Positions 10,211-22,941 of a stretch of DNA of 64,000 nt are shown in pieces. Source of the DNA: Tillus elongatus (Eukaryota > Arthropoda > Insecta > Coleoptera > Cleridae). Below the pieces are notes generated by a model. The model did not search any database, was not told the DNA's origin, and saw only the letters and a list, made by a program, of their open reading frames with translations. Made by a program: the position numbers and the translations under genes. Within the stretch, counting starts at the first letter, position 1, and every line of letters begins with the position of its first letter. The stretch lies in the NCBI GenBank assembly GCA_964006375.1, contig OZ023269.1:126330723-126394722 (forward strand), given 5' to 3'.

Positions 10211-11029
10211 AAACTAAAACCCCGGGTAAATTTGCAGGTTAGCTCGCGAACGCTTTTCAAAAAATTGTTTTCAGAAACATTACTAGAACCCCCTGTATGC
10301 ACAAACCACAAGAAAAATTTTTTGTTCACACCCCCCAAGGAAGTTACGGGACCAGGAGTGAATAGGGGTGCTGGGCGGGGTAGGTAGTAAAAAGGAAATA
10401 TGAGCAGAAAATGCGAAGAAAACTGCTTGAAAGCTGCCTACCCCGCACCTCACCCCTATTCGCCACGGATCCCGTAACCTCCTTGGATGATATGAACAAG
10501 GAAATTTTCTTGTGGTTTATCCAACAAGGGAGGTTGTATGCTCACGAGAGGGAAGGAAAATACCTATGACGAAGCAGATCCCCCTTCCCGTTCAACTTGC
10601 GTCATGGGGAGGTGGTGGTGGGGTGGTGTGTGCTTCGTCGTGGGGATTTTCCTTATTCTCTCGCGTGCATACAACCACCCTCGTTGTATAAGCCACAAGA
10701 AAAATTTATTGTTCATATCCCCTAAGGAAGTTACGGCATCTGGGGAATAGGACACCTGTGCGGGGTAGGCAGGGTTTAAGAGGGATATGACTTCAAGATA
10801 TGAAAAAGACAGCTTTCAAGCCCGTTTTCTTCGCATTTTCTGCTCATATTTTCTTTTTACTACCTACCCCGCCCAGCACCCCTATTAACTCCGGTACGTT
10901 CCTTGGGGGGTGTAAACCCATGATAAGAAATTTTACTTGTGGTTTGTCCATTCAGGGAGGGCCCTAGCCATGCTTCTGAAAACAGTTTTTTGAAAAGCGT
11001 TCGGGAGCTAATCTGATAATTTACCAAAC
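10211..11029. mobile_element. GC-rich foldback element, copy 1
   Basis: Almost the whole unit is an inverted repeat: the left arm (10211-10590) and right arm (about 10630-11029) pair with few changes, leaving a loop of about 50 bp. Ends read GGGTAAATTTGCAGG on the left and the complement of GGTAAATTATCAGA on the right. Paired inner markers include GGGGTGCTGGGCGGGGTAGG against its complement CCTACCCCGCCCAGCACCCC. Arms are clearly GC-richer than the surroundings. It has no coding capacity beyond short chance frames. A related copy is at 57784-58545. Foldback elements are moved by transposases supplied elsewhere; the superfamily here is unknown. Confidence 0.8.
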
Positions 11030-11504
11030 CACGGCCGAGAAGATTCTTGTGAACGCGTGCCGGCAACACTGCTCTTTCTCTGGTCGTATCGGATATTTAG
11101 AGCTGCGTAGATCCTTCGCGACATATTTGGACTGTTCTGGAAGATCTTGCAGACGAAATATATAAGCAAGTGTTGTCGCTTTGATTGTGGAAATAAGCTC
11201 TGTGCGTCATATAAATAAGCAGAATGGTATAAATTAATTAATGCAGTATATTTAGTGTTATTTTGCTTCTCGTTTATTGTTTCTGAGTGATTTTTGCCCG
11301 TGACGGATTGGTTTCTGAACATAACTAAACGTGAGAATGTAGATAAAGAAATTACGAGTAGGCTCTCAACCAGTGGCACGATGGTAAAAAAAATTAAAAT
11401 GTAAATATTATCACATTTATTCAGGATTTGGTTTTACGTTGGTAGAAATTAATAGTGAAAAGAGGCGACAATGTGTCCAACCTCAGCCTTTTACACAATG
11501 TTTA
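11030..11504. other. Unassigned DNA
   Basis: About 475 bp with no supported gene, RNA or repeat. A short part (11475-11500, GTCCAACCTCAGCCTTTTA) resembles the outer flank of the hammerhead-bearing repeats at 8055 and 56160. Confidence 0.45.
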
Positions 11505-12790
11505 TTTATTTATTGGAACTGCTCCATAGACCTCTACATGATCAGAAATAGTCAAATCCCAAAAGAGCTTATCAACGCTGAAATTTAAAATTAAAATAAT
11601 TGTCCACAGAATTAAAAGAATGCTCTCTAAAAACGATTTTAAAGTAAACTTAATTGCCTGAGGTTGTTCAAATTTTTGGCGCTGTCAGGTAAGTGATTAT
11701 ATAAGCGTATTGCTGTGTTGCGAAGTTCCAGATTAATCTGTTCGATCCAATAAGGGGAACATACAATTTTTTAGCCTGTCTTGTTTCATACGCTGTAATA
11801 TTACCGCATGTACTAAAGATTGCAATATTTTTTGTGACATAACAAAGTTCCTCAAGCATATATAGGCACGTCACTGTTAAAATGCCATGCCTTATAAATA
11901 ATGGTCTACAAGATGCGGAAGACGGCAGGCCAAATATGGTGCGTACAATTCTCTTCTGCATCAACAGAACCCTCCCCAGATGCACACAGCCGCCCCAATA
12001 AAGCAAACCATATACCAGGAGACAGTTGACACTACCATAGTAGCATGCCAACAACGCCTGAGTACTCAAGGAATCCCTCAGCTGCAGCAACGCGTAATTC
12101 CTGGATGCAAGAGAGGCCACCACATGGTCAACATGGACAACTCATGATAAGTTACAATCCAGATGGAGCCTCAAAAGCTTTACAGACGTGCCCTGTCTTA
12201 TTGAACCGTTTTCAGACCTCACATATAGGCTCAGATTCGGATTCACACCCACCGGAGAAAAGCATTTCAGTCTTCCGCGTCTTACGAACCAGACAATTTC
12301 GCGATTACCAGGCTGACACCTGAGACACTCACACATTAGCTGCAGCACCAAGCTCTTCAAAACCTTCCCCTGAGGCTGCAGCAGTGGTGTCATCTGCCTA
12401 CAAAGTTAAGTGATATTGTGGGAGATCATAAACAATATTTTTAAGAAAAATTGTAAACAAGACAGTGCCCAGTATGCTGCTCTGCGGCACGCCGCTCGAC
12501 ACGGCTGACAATCTAGATATATAGTTCTTACCTGCCTGTCGTATCCTGACAGCCTGACTTCTCCCAGACAGGTAGCGTTTTGTCATCAATATGCGTTAGG
12601 CTCCAAGTTTTGCAATAAAAGGGAATGATTGACCGCACAAACGCTTTCGAAATGTCGAAGAACAGCCCGGCGGATTTGGACCCACTATCTATGTAATCCA
12701 AGACTGTCAGGTAAGTGCTAAGTACGGCATCCTGAGTTGACAGCCGCCTACCAAAGCCAAATTTTTTTAAAGAAAATCCACTAATAAAGA
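11505..12790 (-). pseudogene. CR1/Daphne-like LINE reverse transcriptase, 5'-truncated and decayed
   Basis: The minus strand reads the RT in broken frames: FGFGRRLSTQDAVL and LFFDISKAF (about 12780-12640, motif A), SGVPQSSILGTVLF (about 12510-12470, motif B; normally GVPQGSILGPVLF), then 12123-11668 the thumb with LRDSLSTQALLACYYGSVN, LYWGGCVHLGRVL and QKRIVRTIFGL. The catalytic YADD is not found where expected (near 12400), where the frame breaks. The 3' end is a (TTTA)n run at 11505-11520, that is (AAATA)n on the coding strand. The same family occurs in the other orientation at 46790-47610. Confidence 0.8.
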
Positions 12791-13515
12791 GTTAAAACTT
12801 GTTTTTTTGCTTCCTAATGGTTCAAAACACAGGAAGGAAATTTCCATAATGGCTAGTCCGTCTCTTATCAAATTTAGCTTCGATCTATATACATACATAT
12901 TGTGAATATACGTGGTCAGTAACTTTGGTTTGTTACAAATATGAATTAATAAACTATTCTAATTTGATCTGTAACATGTATTTTTCATATTATCAACTGT
13001 AAATAATGCCTACGAACTTGCTACATTTTTTTTCTTCTAACTAAACCTGTATAAAATATATCATCTCTCATAAGTTACATTATTGAACTGAATTATTTAT
13101 ATGACAAATTGATTTATGAATACGTTGTAACGGCTTGGAACCTTTTCTCTGGTCGTTTTCTTGATGTTCTTTCCATTTTCTAGAGTGACATTTAAAGTTA
13201 ACTAATAGTGAAAGGAGAAAACTTCAGAGGTAAAAGAAAAATATTGTGTATTGTTAGTTGCCTTATACGAAAGCAAGATTTGCAAATTGTAAAGTCCTTT
13301 TCCTACTAAAACTAAAGGCAAAGTTAGAAATAAATACGGTAGGAAAAAACCATGTAAATCCATGAGTAAGATTTTTCCCTAAAGAACGCGAGCAAAAAGA
13401 AAATATTTTTTTAGTTGGCGTTAAGTATGGTCACTCGTAATATTGTAATAATGTTGTCACCCAAACAAAACAAACAACTTTCTTACATTATTTTTCGTTG
13501 CCTTAACAGTATACT
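12791..13515. other. Unassigned AT-rich DNA
   Basis: About 725 bp without a supported gene or repeat. Confidence 0.45.
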
Positions 13516-13519
13516 AATG

Positions 13520-13682
13520 TATTAAAAGTTCGACCTATTGACCTTCCACTTCTATGCAATAACACAAGTTCTCTTCAAAGCGGTTTCGAACGTTACGAAG
13601 CATTTCGGGTGAAATTTGTTGACATTCGGTTATATGCGTTGACGTAAATTATCTTCGTATTCTGACAGTGTAGCGTAGATCT
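13520..13682 (-). pseudogene. Tc1/mariner-superfamily transposase, C-terminal fragment
   Basis: On the minus strand a frame reads YEDNLRQRI, then TECQQISPEMLRNVRNRFEE and CYCIEVEGQ. This is the typical C-terminal tail that follows the third catalytic aspartate in transposases of the group whose hallmark is RSPDLTPLDFFLWG. The stop falls just after EVEGQ. The fragment lies back to back with a middle-domain fragment of the same kind on the plus strand (13693 onward), so the two are inverted relative to each other. Confidence 0.65.
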
Positions 13683-13692
13683 TATTTATCAG

Positions 13693-13959
13693 ATGGCTGC
13701 ACAAAAAAAGTCTAAATGGTTTAAATCCGGCTATTTTGCAGGCCATTATATTGCTCCTCTTCGCCCAATCCATCTCCCAGGAGAAATGTGTTTACAGTTA
13801 TTGGAAGTTGCCGTTGATACAGCGCTAATAGAAATTTGTAAACAAAGTGACCATTACAATGGAAATGAATTTATATTTCAACAAGACGGTGCACTCTCAC
13901 GCTATAACGTCGCTGCTCGTCGGTATCTGGATCAAACATTTCCTGGAAGATGGATTAAG

Positions 13960-13961
<2 letters not shown>
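13693..13961 (+). pseudogene. Tc1/mariner-superfamily transposase, middle fragment
   Basis: The frame reads IHLPGEMCLQLLEVAVDTAL and then FQQDGALSRYNVAARRYLD with FPGRWI. QQDGA is the second catalytic aspartate motif (usually QDGAPPH) of the DDE domain. The ORF then runs into a (TA)n tract that interrupts it just before the RSPDL motif would come, so the third catalytic residue is missing. First-aspartate sequence is absent upstream. Confidence 0.75.
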
Positions 13962-14027
<66 letters not shown>

Positions 14028-14225
14028 ACACACACACCGATAACTCAAAAAAGAAGGCGCGGATTTTGATCAAATTTGGCATGTACCTTCCTTTTGTAAG
14101 TGGCTTGCATAAGTTCGCTAGCGAGGAAAATCGGACAAGGTTTTCTGGAAAAATTTTGAGTTTTCTGTCGAAACAAATTTTTATCTCAAAAAATAAAGAA
14201 GCAATGGTAACCAAATTTGGTAGGT
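13962..14225 (-). mobile_element. Family T half copy with (TA)n (13963-14023)
   Basis: About 30 TA units followed by the family T left arm in reverse: ACACCGATAACTCAAAAAA, then TACCTTCCTTTTGTAAG, TTCGCTAGCGAGGAAAATCGG, TTTTCTGGAAAA, and ACCAAATTTGG. The other arm beyond (TA)n is missing and replaced by the transposase fragment. Confidence 0.75.
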
Positions 14226-14269
14226 AGGTTTATCATATAAAGAGTAAACGACACACCAAAACTTGGATT

Positions 14270-14923
14270 TATAATGTATAATGTATAATGTATAATGTAT
14301 AATGTATAATGTATAATGTATAATGTATAATGTATAATGTATAATGTATAATGTATAATGTATAATGTATAATGTATAATGTATAATGTATAATGTATAA
14401 TGTATAATGTATAATGTATAATGTATAATGTATAATGTATAATGTATAATGTATAATGTATAATGTATAATGTATAATGTATAATGTATAATGTATAATG
14501 TATAATGTATAATGTATAATGTATAATGTATAATGTATAATGTATAATGTATAATGTATAATGTATAATGTATAATGTATAATGTATAATGTATAATGTA
14601 TAATGTATAATGTATAATGTATAATGTATAATGTATAATGTATAATGTATAATGTATAATGTATAATGTATAATGTATAATGTATAATGTATAATGTATA
14701 ATGTATAATGTATAATGTATAATGTATAATGTATAATGTATAATGTATAATGTATAATGTATAATGTATAATGTATAATGTATAATGTATAATGTATAAT
14801 GTATAATGTATAATGTATAATGTATAATGTATAATGTATAATGTATAATGTATAATGTATAATGTATAATGTATAATGTATAATGTATAATGTATAATGT
14901 ATAATGTATAATGTATAATGTAT
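14270..14923. repeat. Perfect heptamer array (TATAATG)n, about 93 units
   Basis: A 654-bp tract of a 7-bp unit with no variant seen by eye. On the minus strand it reads (ACATTAT)n and follows, with only TATATTAA-like bridging bases, the 3' UTR of the CR1/Daphne-like LINE at 14924-17451. CR1-group LINEs end in short tandem repeats instead of poly(A), so this is probably the expanded 3' tail of that element. Open frames reading YIIHYTL repeats are artefacts. Confidence 0.95.
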
Positions 14924-17470
14924 ATATTAACAATGAAACAGGCCAATGTCACCTGAATGACACAGGGATGTTCATGTACGTCAAAAAATTAACAATAAGA
15001 ACGACAATAGCACACACAATAAGCATAACAATTAAGGAAAATTTTTCCTTAAATAATACAAAACAAAGATACTTATAAAACACACTTATAACGTTCAAAA
15101 GATAAGAGCTGCAGAATCCAGATCCAATTCCAATATTGTTTTTTAGAGTCACCAGGTGCACTAGGTTTATAGTTTATACTATGGCAACTACACTACAAAC
15201 AAAGTGTTCATATTATAAGAATTTAAAAACAGAAGATAGTTAATGGTAGTTTATGTGTAAAAATCATCCACCGAGTAGCACGTCTTTTTTATAAGAATCG
15301 TTTTCACTTTTTTTTTAAAGCTGGTAAAGTGTCAACATTCCGTACATCTTCCGGCAACGCATTATACAACTTGCAGCCATTGTAAAACAGTGATTTTTGG
15401 TACAGAGCTGTGCGATGTTTGTCAGTTTGCAGGTTATTTCTACCTCTTGTGGTACATCCATGTTCCACTGCATTGCGTGTGTATTTGGTTTTGTTTTGAA
15501 AAACCTGGGTTAGCACTTCCATGATGTATATGCTGGGGAGTGTAAGGATACCCTGTTCTTTAAAAGTGTTTCTGCAAGTGTGTCTATGAGGGATATTGAA
15601 TATGATCCTCATCACTTGCTTTTGTTGTTTAAAAACTCGGTTTACTTCACTTGCTAATCCCCAGTGCGTAATACCAAACCTTAGTTGTGAGTAGAAACAC
15701 GCATAATACAGTGACAACACAGTAAAGGTACTGCATCTTTGGGTAAGTGTTCTTATTGCATATGTAACGGATGAGATTCGCGAGCAAAGTTCATCGATGT
15801 GAACATTCCATTTTAACTCACTATCGATATGAAGTCCTAGTAGTTTTGTAGATGGCTGCAAGGTTACAGTTTGGCCATCAAGTTCTACGCTTTGTACAGT
15901 ACCTTTTTTTGATTTTGAAGATTTAAAAAACACGCAAGCTGTTTTATCCTTGTTAAGTGCAAGCTTGTTTTTATCGACCCAATTGGTTAGACTTTTGAGG
16001 GTTTTGTCAGAATCAGCCATAATGTGCTCAACACTATGTCCACCTATCAAAAAGTTGGTATCATCGGCATAGGAGGCGACCGTTCTTTTGTTATCTGGAT
16101 TGATGTTGTTTTCAGATTGGTGCGTGATGTACTGAAGTAGGCTGTTGGCATAGATAATGTACAGCGTAGGTCCAAGAACTGTTCCTTGCGGCACCCCAAC
16201 CGTTACTTCAAAAGTCCTAGATAAGTAAGTGTTGGTAGAGTTAGATATTACAACTCTTTGTGTTCTGTCTGAAAGATAGCTTCTGAACCAGTCCAGTGCG
16301 GTGCCCGTCACTCCATACCTACACAGTGAACATATAAGGATCTCATGATTCACACAGTCGAAGGCTTTGGAAAAGTCCACAAAAACTCCCAGTGCTACCT
16401 TTTTTTTGTCAATGTGTTCGACAATTTGCTCCACAAACTCAACAATTGCAGTTTCAGTGCTTCGTGCTTGCCGAAAGCCATGTTGATATGGCGAAAGAAG
16501 TTTATTATCAGCAAGATAGGTTGTCAGCTTGTTATTGACTATTTTTTCAAGGGTTTTTGCGAAAGTTGGTGTTAGGCTGATTTGTCTGTAGCTTGAATAA
16601 TCCGCGAGATCACCCTTTTTATATGTCGGTTTTGTGTATGCTTCTTTCATTTTTGATGGAACGATACCTCTGGATAATGAAATGTTATATATATGTGACA
16701 GTGGTAAAGAAACAACAAACCTGCAGCGCTTAAGCAATATGCTTGATACCTCGTCCGGCCCTGCAGAGCTAGATGATTTGAGGGTATTTATTGCGTTTAG
16801 GACATCCTCTTGAGTAACAGGTGGGAATTTAAATTGGGTGCTCACTTGTGGTGTTATCCCCGCAACAAATGCTATATCTACCGCGGCAGGCAGATGAGCA
16901 GTTGCTTTTTGAGCAGCAGATGAGAAGAAGTCTCCAAACTGGTCTGGGAGGTCCGCATGTATGACAGGGTATTCAGTTTTACATCTTACATTCCTCCCTG
17001 TTAGTTCGTCTATGGTTTTCCACATAGTTTTGCTCTTGTTGTTGCTGCGGCTGATAGCTTTGTCGAGTTCGGCCTTCCCTACATCTGCGATCAGCTGTTT
17101 ATATTGTGCATTTACTTTTTTGAAGATAGGCTTAAATGCTGAAAAATGCTGGGCAAACTCACCATATAGAGCAACGACCTCCTTCATCTCCCTAACTTCT
17201 GTCGTTGCAGGAGCTCTACGTTTCTTACCGATTTTAACTTCCCTAATGGGAAAACATGCATTAAAATGGTTGTTTAATGTTTCCAGGAAATTATTATAAG
17301 CAACTTCGGGGGATGTCTCTTGAAGTACGTTTGTCCATGTCTCATGTTCAAGCATTCCGATGAAGACGTCTATATTGGCCCCGCTGACTATTCGTTTAGC
17401 AACTGTTATTCCGCTCGTGCTACACTTGGCATTGGGGATCCGTATGAGCACTGCATGATGTGCTGTTATA
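14924..17470 (-). mobile_element. CR1/Daphne-like LINE, 5'-truncated
   Basis: The element includes a 715-codon RT frame, a 3' UTR of about 380 bp (15303-14924) and, on its 3' side, the heptamer array. The 5' boundary is near 17450-17470; the endonuclease domain is missing. It is the best preserved LINE of its type in the window. Confidence 0.8.
15304..17451 (-). CDS. CR1/Daphne-like LINE reverse transcriptase (5'-truncated ORF)
   Basis: A 715-codon frame without stops. RNA-templated DNA synthesis is inferred from the RT motifs in order: SSSSAGPDEVSSILLKRC (about residues 228-245), SSYRQISLTPTFAKTLEKI, HGFRQARSTETA, motif A VDFSKAFDCVNHE (about residues 358-370), motif B GVPQGTVLGPTLY and the catalytic SYADDTNFL (YADD at 16071-16060, residues 461-464). 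Then comes LLGLHIDSELKWNVHI and the C-terminal thumb ending TLPALKKK. The first part (residues 1-200) is the linker after the endonuclease. The frame opens with GTG, not ATG, and the apurinic endonuclease is absent, so this is a truncated insertion and the start is not real. In the motif SYRQIS the usual R-P-I-S has Q for P. Confidence 0.85.
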   Translation of the reverse strand: MLIRIPNAKCSTSGITVAKRIVSGANIDVFIGMLEHETWTNVLQETSPEVAYNNFLETLNNHFNACFPIREVKIGKKRRAPATTEVREMKEVVALYGEFAQHFSAFKPIFKKVNAQYKQLIADVGKAELDKAISRSNNKSKTMWKTIDELTGRNVRCKTEYPVIHADLPDQFGDFFSSAAQKATAHLPAAVDIAFVAGITPQVSTQFKFPPVTQEDVLNAINTLKSSSSAGPDEVSSILLKRCRFVVSLPLSHIYNISLSRGIVPSKMKEAYTKPTYKKGDLADYSSYRQISLTPTFAKTLEKIVNNKLTTYLADNKLLSPYQHGFRQARSTETAIVEFVEQIVEHIDKKKVALGVFVDFSKAFDCVNHEILICSLCRYGVTGTALDWFRSYLSDRTQRVVISNSTNTYLSRTFEVTVGVPQGTVLGPTLYIIYANSLLQYITHQSENNINPDNKRTVASYADDTNFLIGGHSVEHIMADSDKTLKSLTNWVDKNKLALNKDKTACVFFKSSKSKKGTVQSVELDGQTVTLQPSTKLLGLHIDSELKWNVHIDELCSRISSVTYAIRTLTQRCSTFTVLSLYYACFYSQLRFGITHWGLASEVNRVFKQQKQVMRIIFNIPHRHTCRNTFKEQGILTLPSIYIMEVLTQVFQNKTKYTRNAVEHGCTTRGRNNLQTDKHRTALYQKSLFYNGCKLYNALPEDVRNVDTLPALKKK

Positions 17471-17489
17471 TGTTACAAGAAAAAAAATC

Positions 17490-17560
17490 TAGGTGCCAGT
17501 TCATTTCTACAAAAATTCACTACCATAACGCACCTGCTGTGTTCAGACTTTTTTTATATT
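17490..17560 (-). repeat. Family M end
   Basis: ATTCACTACCATAACGCACC and TGCTGTGTTCAGACTTTT match the family M terminus, with C for T and T for C changes. The rest of the copy is not seen; the LINE 5' end lies just inside. Confidence 0.75.
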
Positions 17561-17610
17561 TATCCCCGAAGATGGCTACTTAGTTGGCCGAAACGCGTAG
17601 GGAATTAATA
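17558..17610 (+). ncRNA. Hammerhead-ribozyme-like motif with ACGCGT stem III
   Basis: Core CCGAAGA (17566-17572; one change, U4 to C, from CUGANGA), stem II 17574-17589 in which GGCTA pairs with TGGCC allowing G-U, core GAA (17590-17592), palindromic stem III ACGCGT (17593-17598), cleavage-position A (17599), then stem I GGGAA facing the upstream CC. Its layout matches small Penelope-type hammerheads. One core change makes activity doubtful. Confidence 0.5.
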
Positions 17611-19535
<1,925 letters not shown>

Positions 19536-19628
19536 AAAATATATTATCTACCTATGTGGTAGAAAATTGGACCTTAAGTAAGCAGAACATGAACATAATA
19601 AAAACCTTTGAAATATGGACGAAAAAAA

Positions 19629-19952
19629 GTCAGGCCGCAGCAAGTGCGTTATGGTAGTGAATTTTCATAAAAATGTTTTTAATAGCAAATATGTGTTTTT
19701 TTAAAGAAAGCAGGCATCAAATTTGGTTACCAGTATAACCTATATCGTAGAAACAATGTGCCATGTTTCATCATAATGACTACTTTTTTGTTTAAAAATG
19801 TACAAAATTTTCCGAAACTCAACTTAAAAGGTTCCCGAAAAAGCTGGTTTCTTGGCCAACCTTATAGGTTAATAGTAAATTAGGCTATTCCAATTTAAAG
19901 CATTTAATGGAAATTCACTACCATAACGCACTTGCTGCGTCCCGAATTTTTT
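19629..19952 (+). mobile_element. Family M complete copy 1 (about 324 bp)
   Basis: Left end CCGCAGCAAGTGCGTTATGG with AGTGAATTTTCAT; right end ATTCACTACCATAACGCACT with TGCTGCGTCCC. Ends are inverted repeats of about 35-40 bp. Internal landmarks shared by all copies are AATAGCAAATATG, GCAGGCATCAAATTTGG, AACAATGTGCCATGTTT, and AGGTTAATAG. No coding sequence. Confidence 0.85.
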
Positions 19953-20469
19953 TGGAATGGGTAGCGGGGAAGCCATTATGGAGACACGGTAGTCTATGTG
20001 GGAATCTAAACCCCCTCCCTGGAGTACTAAACTTTGGTCCATTTCTCCATAGGAGAGATTCACACATGACACTGGGTTTTGAATGTTTTCATCCTTTTTC
20101 TGCAGGGGCGTTAGCGAGTCAGGGTAAGCTTTGGGCGCTTATGGCTTAGCGAAAGTTGGTTTTTGTAGTGGATGGCAGTACGGAGGTAAGCATTTGGATA
20201 AAAGCGGATTCGGCAAACTGAGTGATGGATAGTTGAGTTATAACCTCAAGTATTGAGGGCATTTTCAGATCAGATTGAGTCTGACTCCTTTTGACAAGCT
20301 TAGCAAGAGGTGACACGGTTATAATATAAACCAGGAACAAAAATTATGGACGCAGCAAATGCGTTATGGTAGTGAATTTTCATTAAAATGTTTCTAATAG
20401 CAAATATGTCTTTAATGCAAGCAGGCATCAATTTGGTTACCTATATAGTATAAACAATGTACCACATAT

Positions 20470-21110
<641 letters not shown>

Positions 21111-21124
21111 CGGAAAGATTTCCG

Positions 21125-22118
21125 TGGTCTTTGATGTGAGACATACTTGGTTCTCGGGTCTTTCCCAACATTTAATTCTTTTATCTTATACCAAAACTTT
21201 CAACAAACTTCTTATCCACAAATCCCGTCTCCTTTTTGACCTCACCTTTCTAAAAGCCTGTCGTGATCATCACGTGGTCCCAAAATCTTTTCGACTTAAA
21301 CACCACACCAAATCACATAACATCTTCAACATTTGAAAACGAACAGGCTTTGCTCTCCTTAGAAATTCCATTTACGAGACAAGATGACACCTTAACACTA
21401 CCAACACAATGCTTTACGATACGTACATAAAAATAAATAAATTCAAAATACACCCTACACTTTGGGACACCCTAGACAGACTCTCATACAGTAAAGCAGA
21501 ACATGTAACACAACAAAAGACGGACGTACAGAAAAGAAACTTGCAGCATTTTCTAGACAACAAAAATCTCAAACAACACTAACATAATGCCAATCCTACT
21601 ACAGTAGTTCAAAACCTTTAAAATTCCAACATGAGTGCCGTCGCCATCAAAGTTCTATCCAAAGGTTTTAATTTTGCATCAACCCCTAAATTCATCCCAA
21701 TAGAAAAGATTGGACATTGACAGGACATTGCCAGGATATTAAGTTCTGCCAAACCTCCACCTTCCAACCTTTCTTCTCACGAACGACAGTCAATCAGAGA
21801 CCTAAACCGAAACACAGACATTATAATCCTACCAGCAGACAAAGGCAACGCTACAGTCATACTCGACAAAATCGACTATATACAAAATATGGACAATATA
21901 CTAAACAGCACAGACTACAAACAAATCCCTACCAGCCCTACAACTTATCTTGAAAAGAAAACCAAAACTATCAACAACAACTCCCAACTCAGTCCTGACC
22001 TCAAAAAAGAACTAATCCCCTGCGAAAAATCATCTCGCATTCCTGGAAAATACGGTCTCCCGAAAATCCATAAGCCTGATATTCTCCTTCGCCCCATCGT
22101 CTTTCACTAAAATATTTG
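21125..22118 (+). pseudogene. Penelope-like element, N-terminal/RT-start fragment
   Basis: After a terminus that shares GAGACATACTTGGTTCTCGG with 8545-8570, decayed coding text runs to 22118. The diagnostic portion (21780-22110) reads IIILPADKGNATVILDKIDY, YKQIPTSPTTYLEKKTKTI, then RIPGKYGLPKIHKPDI and LRPIVFH. ADKGNA and YGLPKIHKP are hallmarks of Penelope-like reverse transcriptases, which pair RT with a GIY-YIG endonuclease. Several frameshifts and stops (for example near 21335 and 21720) break the frame, and the sequence stops before the catalytic palm motifs. Confidence 0.85.
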
Positions 22119-22260
22119 CAGAAAATTCATTTCAAATAGACCCTTTCTCTGGTGCTTTGGCTGTAGTTATAAAGTTCATGACTTAATAGTATATTCATTG
22201 ATTGTTGTTGCCCTTACTTGGTGAAACTTGTCCATACTACAGTGAAGCCAGAAAAGTAGT
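22105..22260 (+). repeat. Unnamed interspersed repeat
   Basis: AATTCATTTCAAATAGACCC and TTTCTCTGGTGCTTTGG recur, with changes, at 39775-39840 on the other strand and at 47965-48005. The adjoining GATTGTTGTTGCCCTTACTT recurs in reverse at 60455-60478. Confidence 0.6.
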
Positions 22261-22364
22261 CTCCAAGTCTGTATGTAGTTAATAGTATATTATTTGTAGC
22301 GAATTTTTTCAGAAAAAATTGCAAAAAACAGGATACGGACTTATTGAAAACTAAATTTAAAAAT

Positions 22365-22815
22365 ACGAACGCAGCAAGTGTGTTATGGCACGAATAAGAT
22401 ATCGATACATACTATGAAAAAATGTCTGACGCAGTGTCTTACGGTAACGAATAAGATATCAACACATACTATGAAAGAAATGTTGACGCAGCAAGTGAAT
22501 TATGATTACGAATAATGTAAGGACTTAATTAAAAACTAAATTTTAAAATACGTTCGCAGCAAGTGTGTTATGGTAACGAATACATATCAGTATGTAATAG
22601 GAACAAAATACCCTCGCACCAAGTGTGTTACGAAAACGAATAATATATCAATATGTATTATGAAAGAAATACTCACGATCAAGTGTGTTACGGTAACGAA
22701 TAAGATATCATTACGTATTATGAAAGAAATATGACGCAGCAAGTGTGTTATGGTAACGAATAATATATTACTACGTACTATAAATGGAATACTGACGCAA
22801 CAAATGCGTTATCAT
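22365..22815 (+). repeat. About 60-bp tandem array built from the family M end
   Basis: Eight units, each starting near GACGCAGCAAGTGTGTTATG (with variants) followed by GTAACGAATAATATATCA-like and ATTATGAAAGAAATAC-like text. Unit starts are at about 22370, 22430, 22487, 22553, 22613, 22673, 22732 and 22792. The head of each unit is the terminal inverted repeat of family M; the remainder is not family M interior. Spacing is close to 57-66 bp. Confidence 0.8.
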
Positions 22816-22897
22816 ATCATCAAAGTATCATATATACATATTCGCAATGGAGAATAGCGCAGAGCTCCGTCTCTTGTATTACAATGCTTCTATGGTT

Positions 22898-22898
<1 letters not shown>

Positions 22899-22939
<41 letters not shown>
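22899..22939. repeat. (AC)n microsatellite
   Basis: About 20 CA units. Confidence 0.95.

Positions 22940-22941
<2 letters not shown>

Noticed and set aside
14270..14923. Many TATAAT strings resembling bacterial -10 boxes
   Set aside because: They are the array unit itself in a eukaryotic genome, with no gene oriented to use them.
14181..14952. Two minus-strand frames of 227 and 250 codons with a YIIHYTL repeat
   Set aside because: A 7-bp array has no stop in any frame of this unit, so the frames arise from the repeat and not from a protein.
16961..17299. Plus-strand 112-codon hydrophobic frame
   Set aside because: It overlaps the LINE RT linker in antisense and has no support of its own.
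22365..22815. Regular 60-bp spaced repeats resembling a CRISPR array
   Set aside because: The repeats are variable, the intervening sequence is also repeated, the genome is eukaryotic and no cas genes exist.
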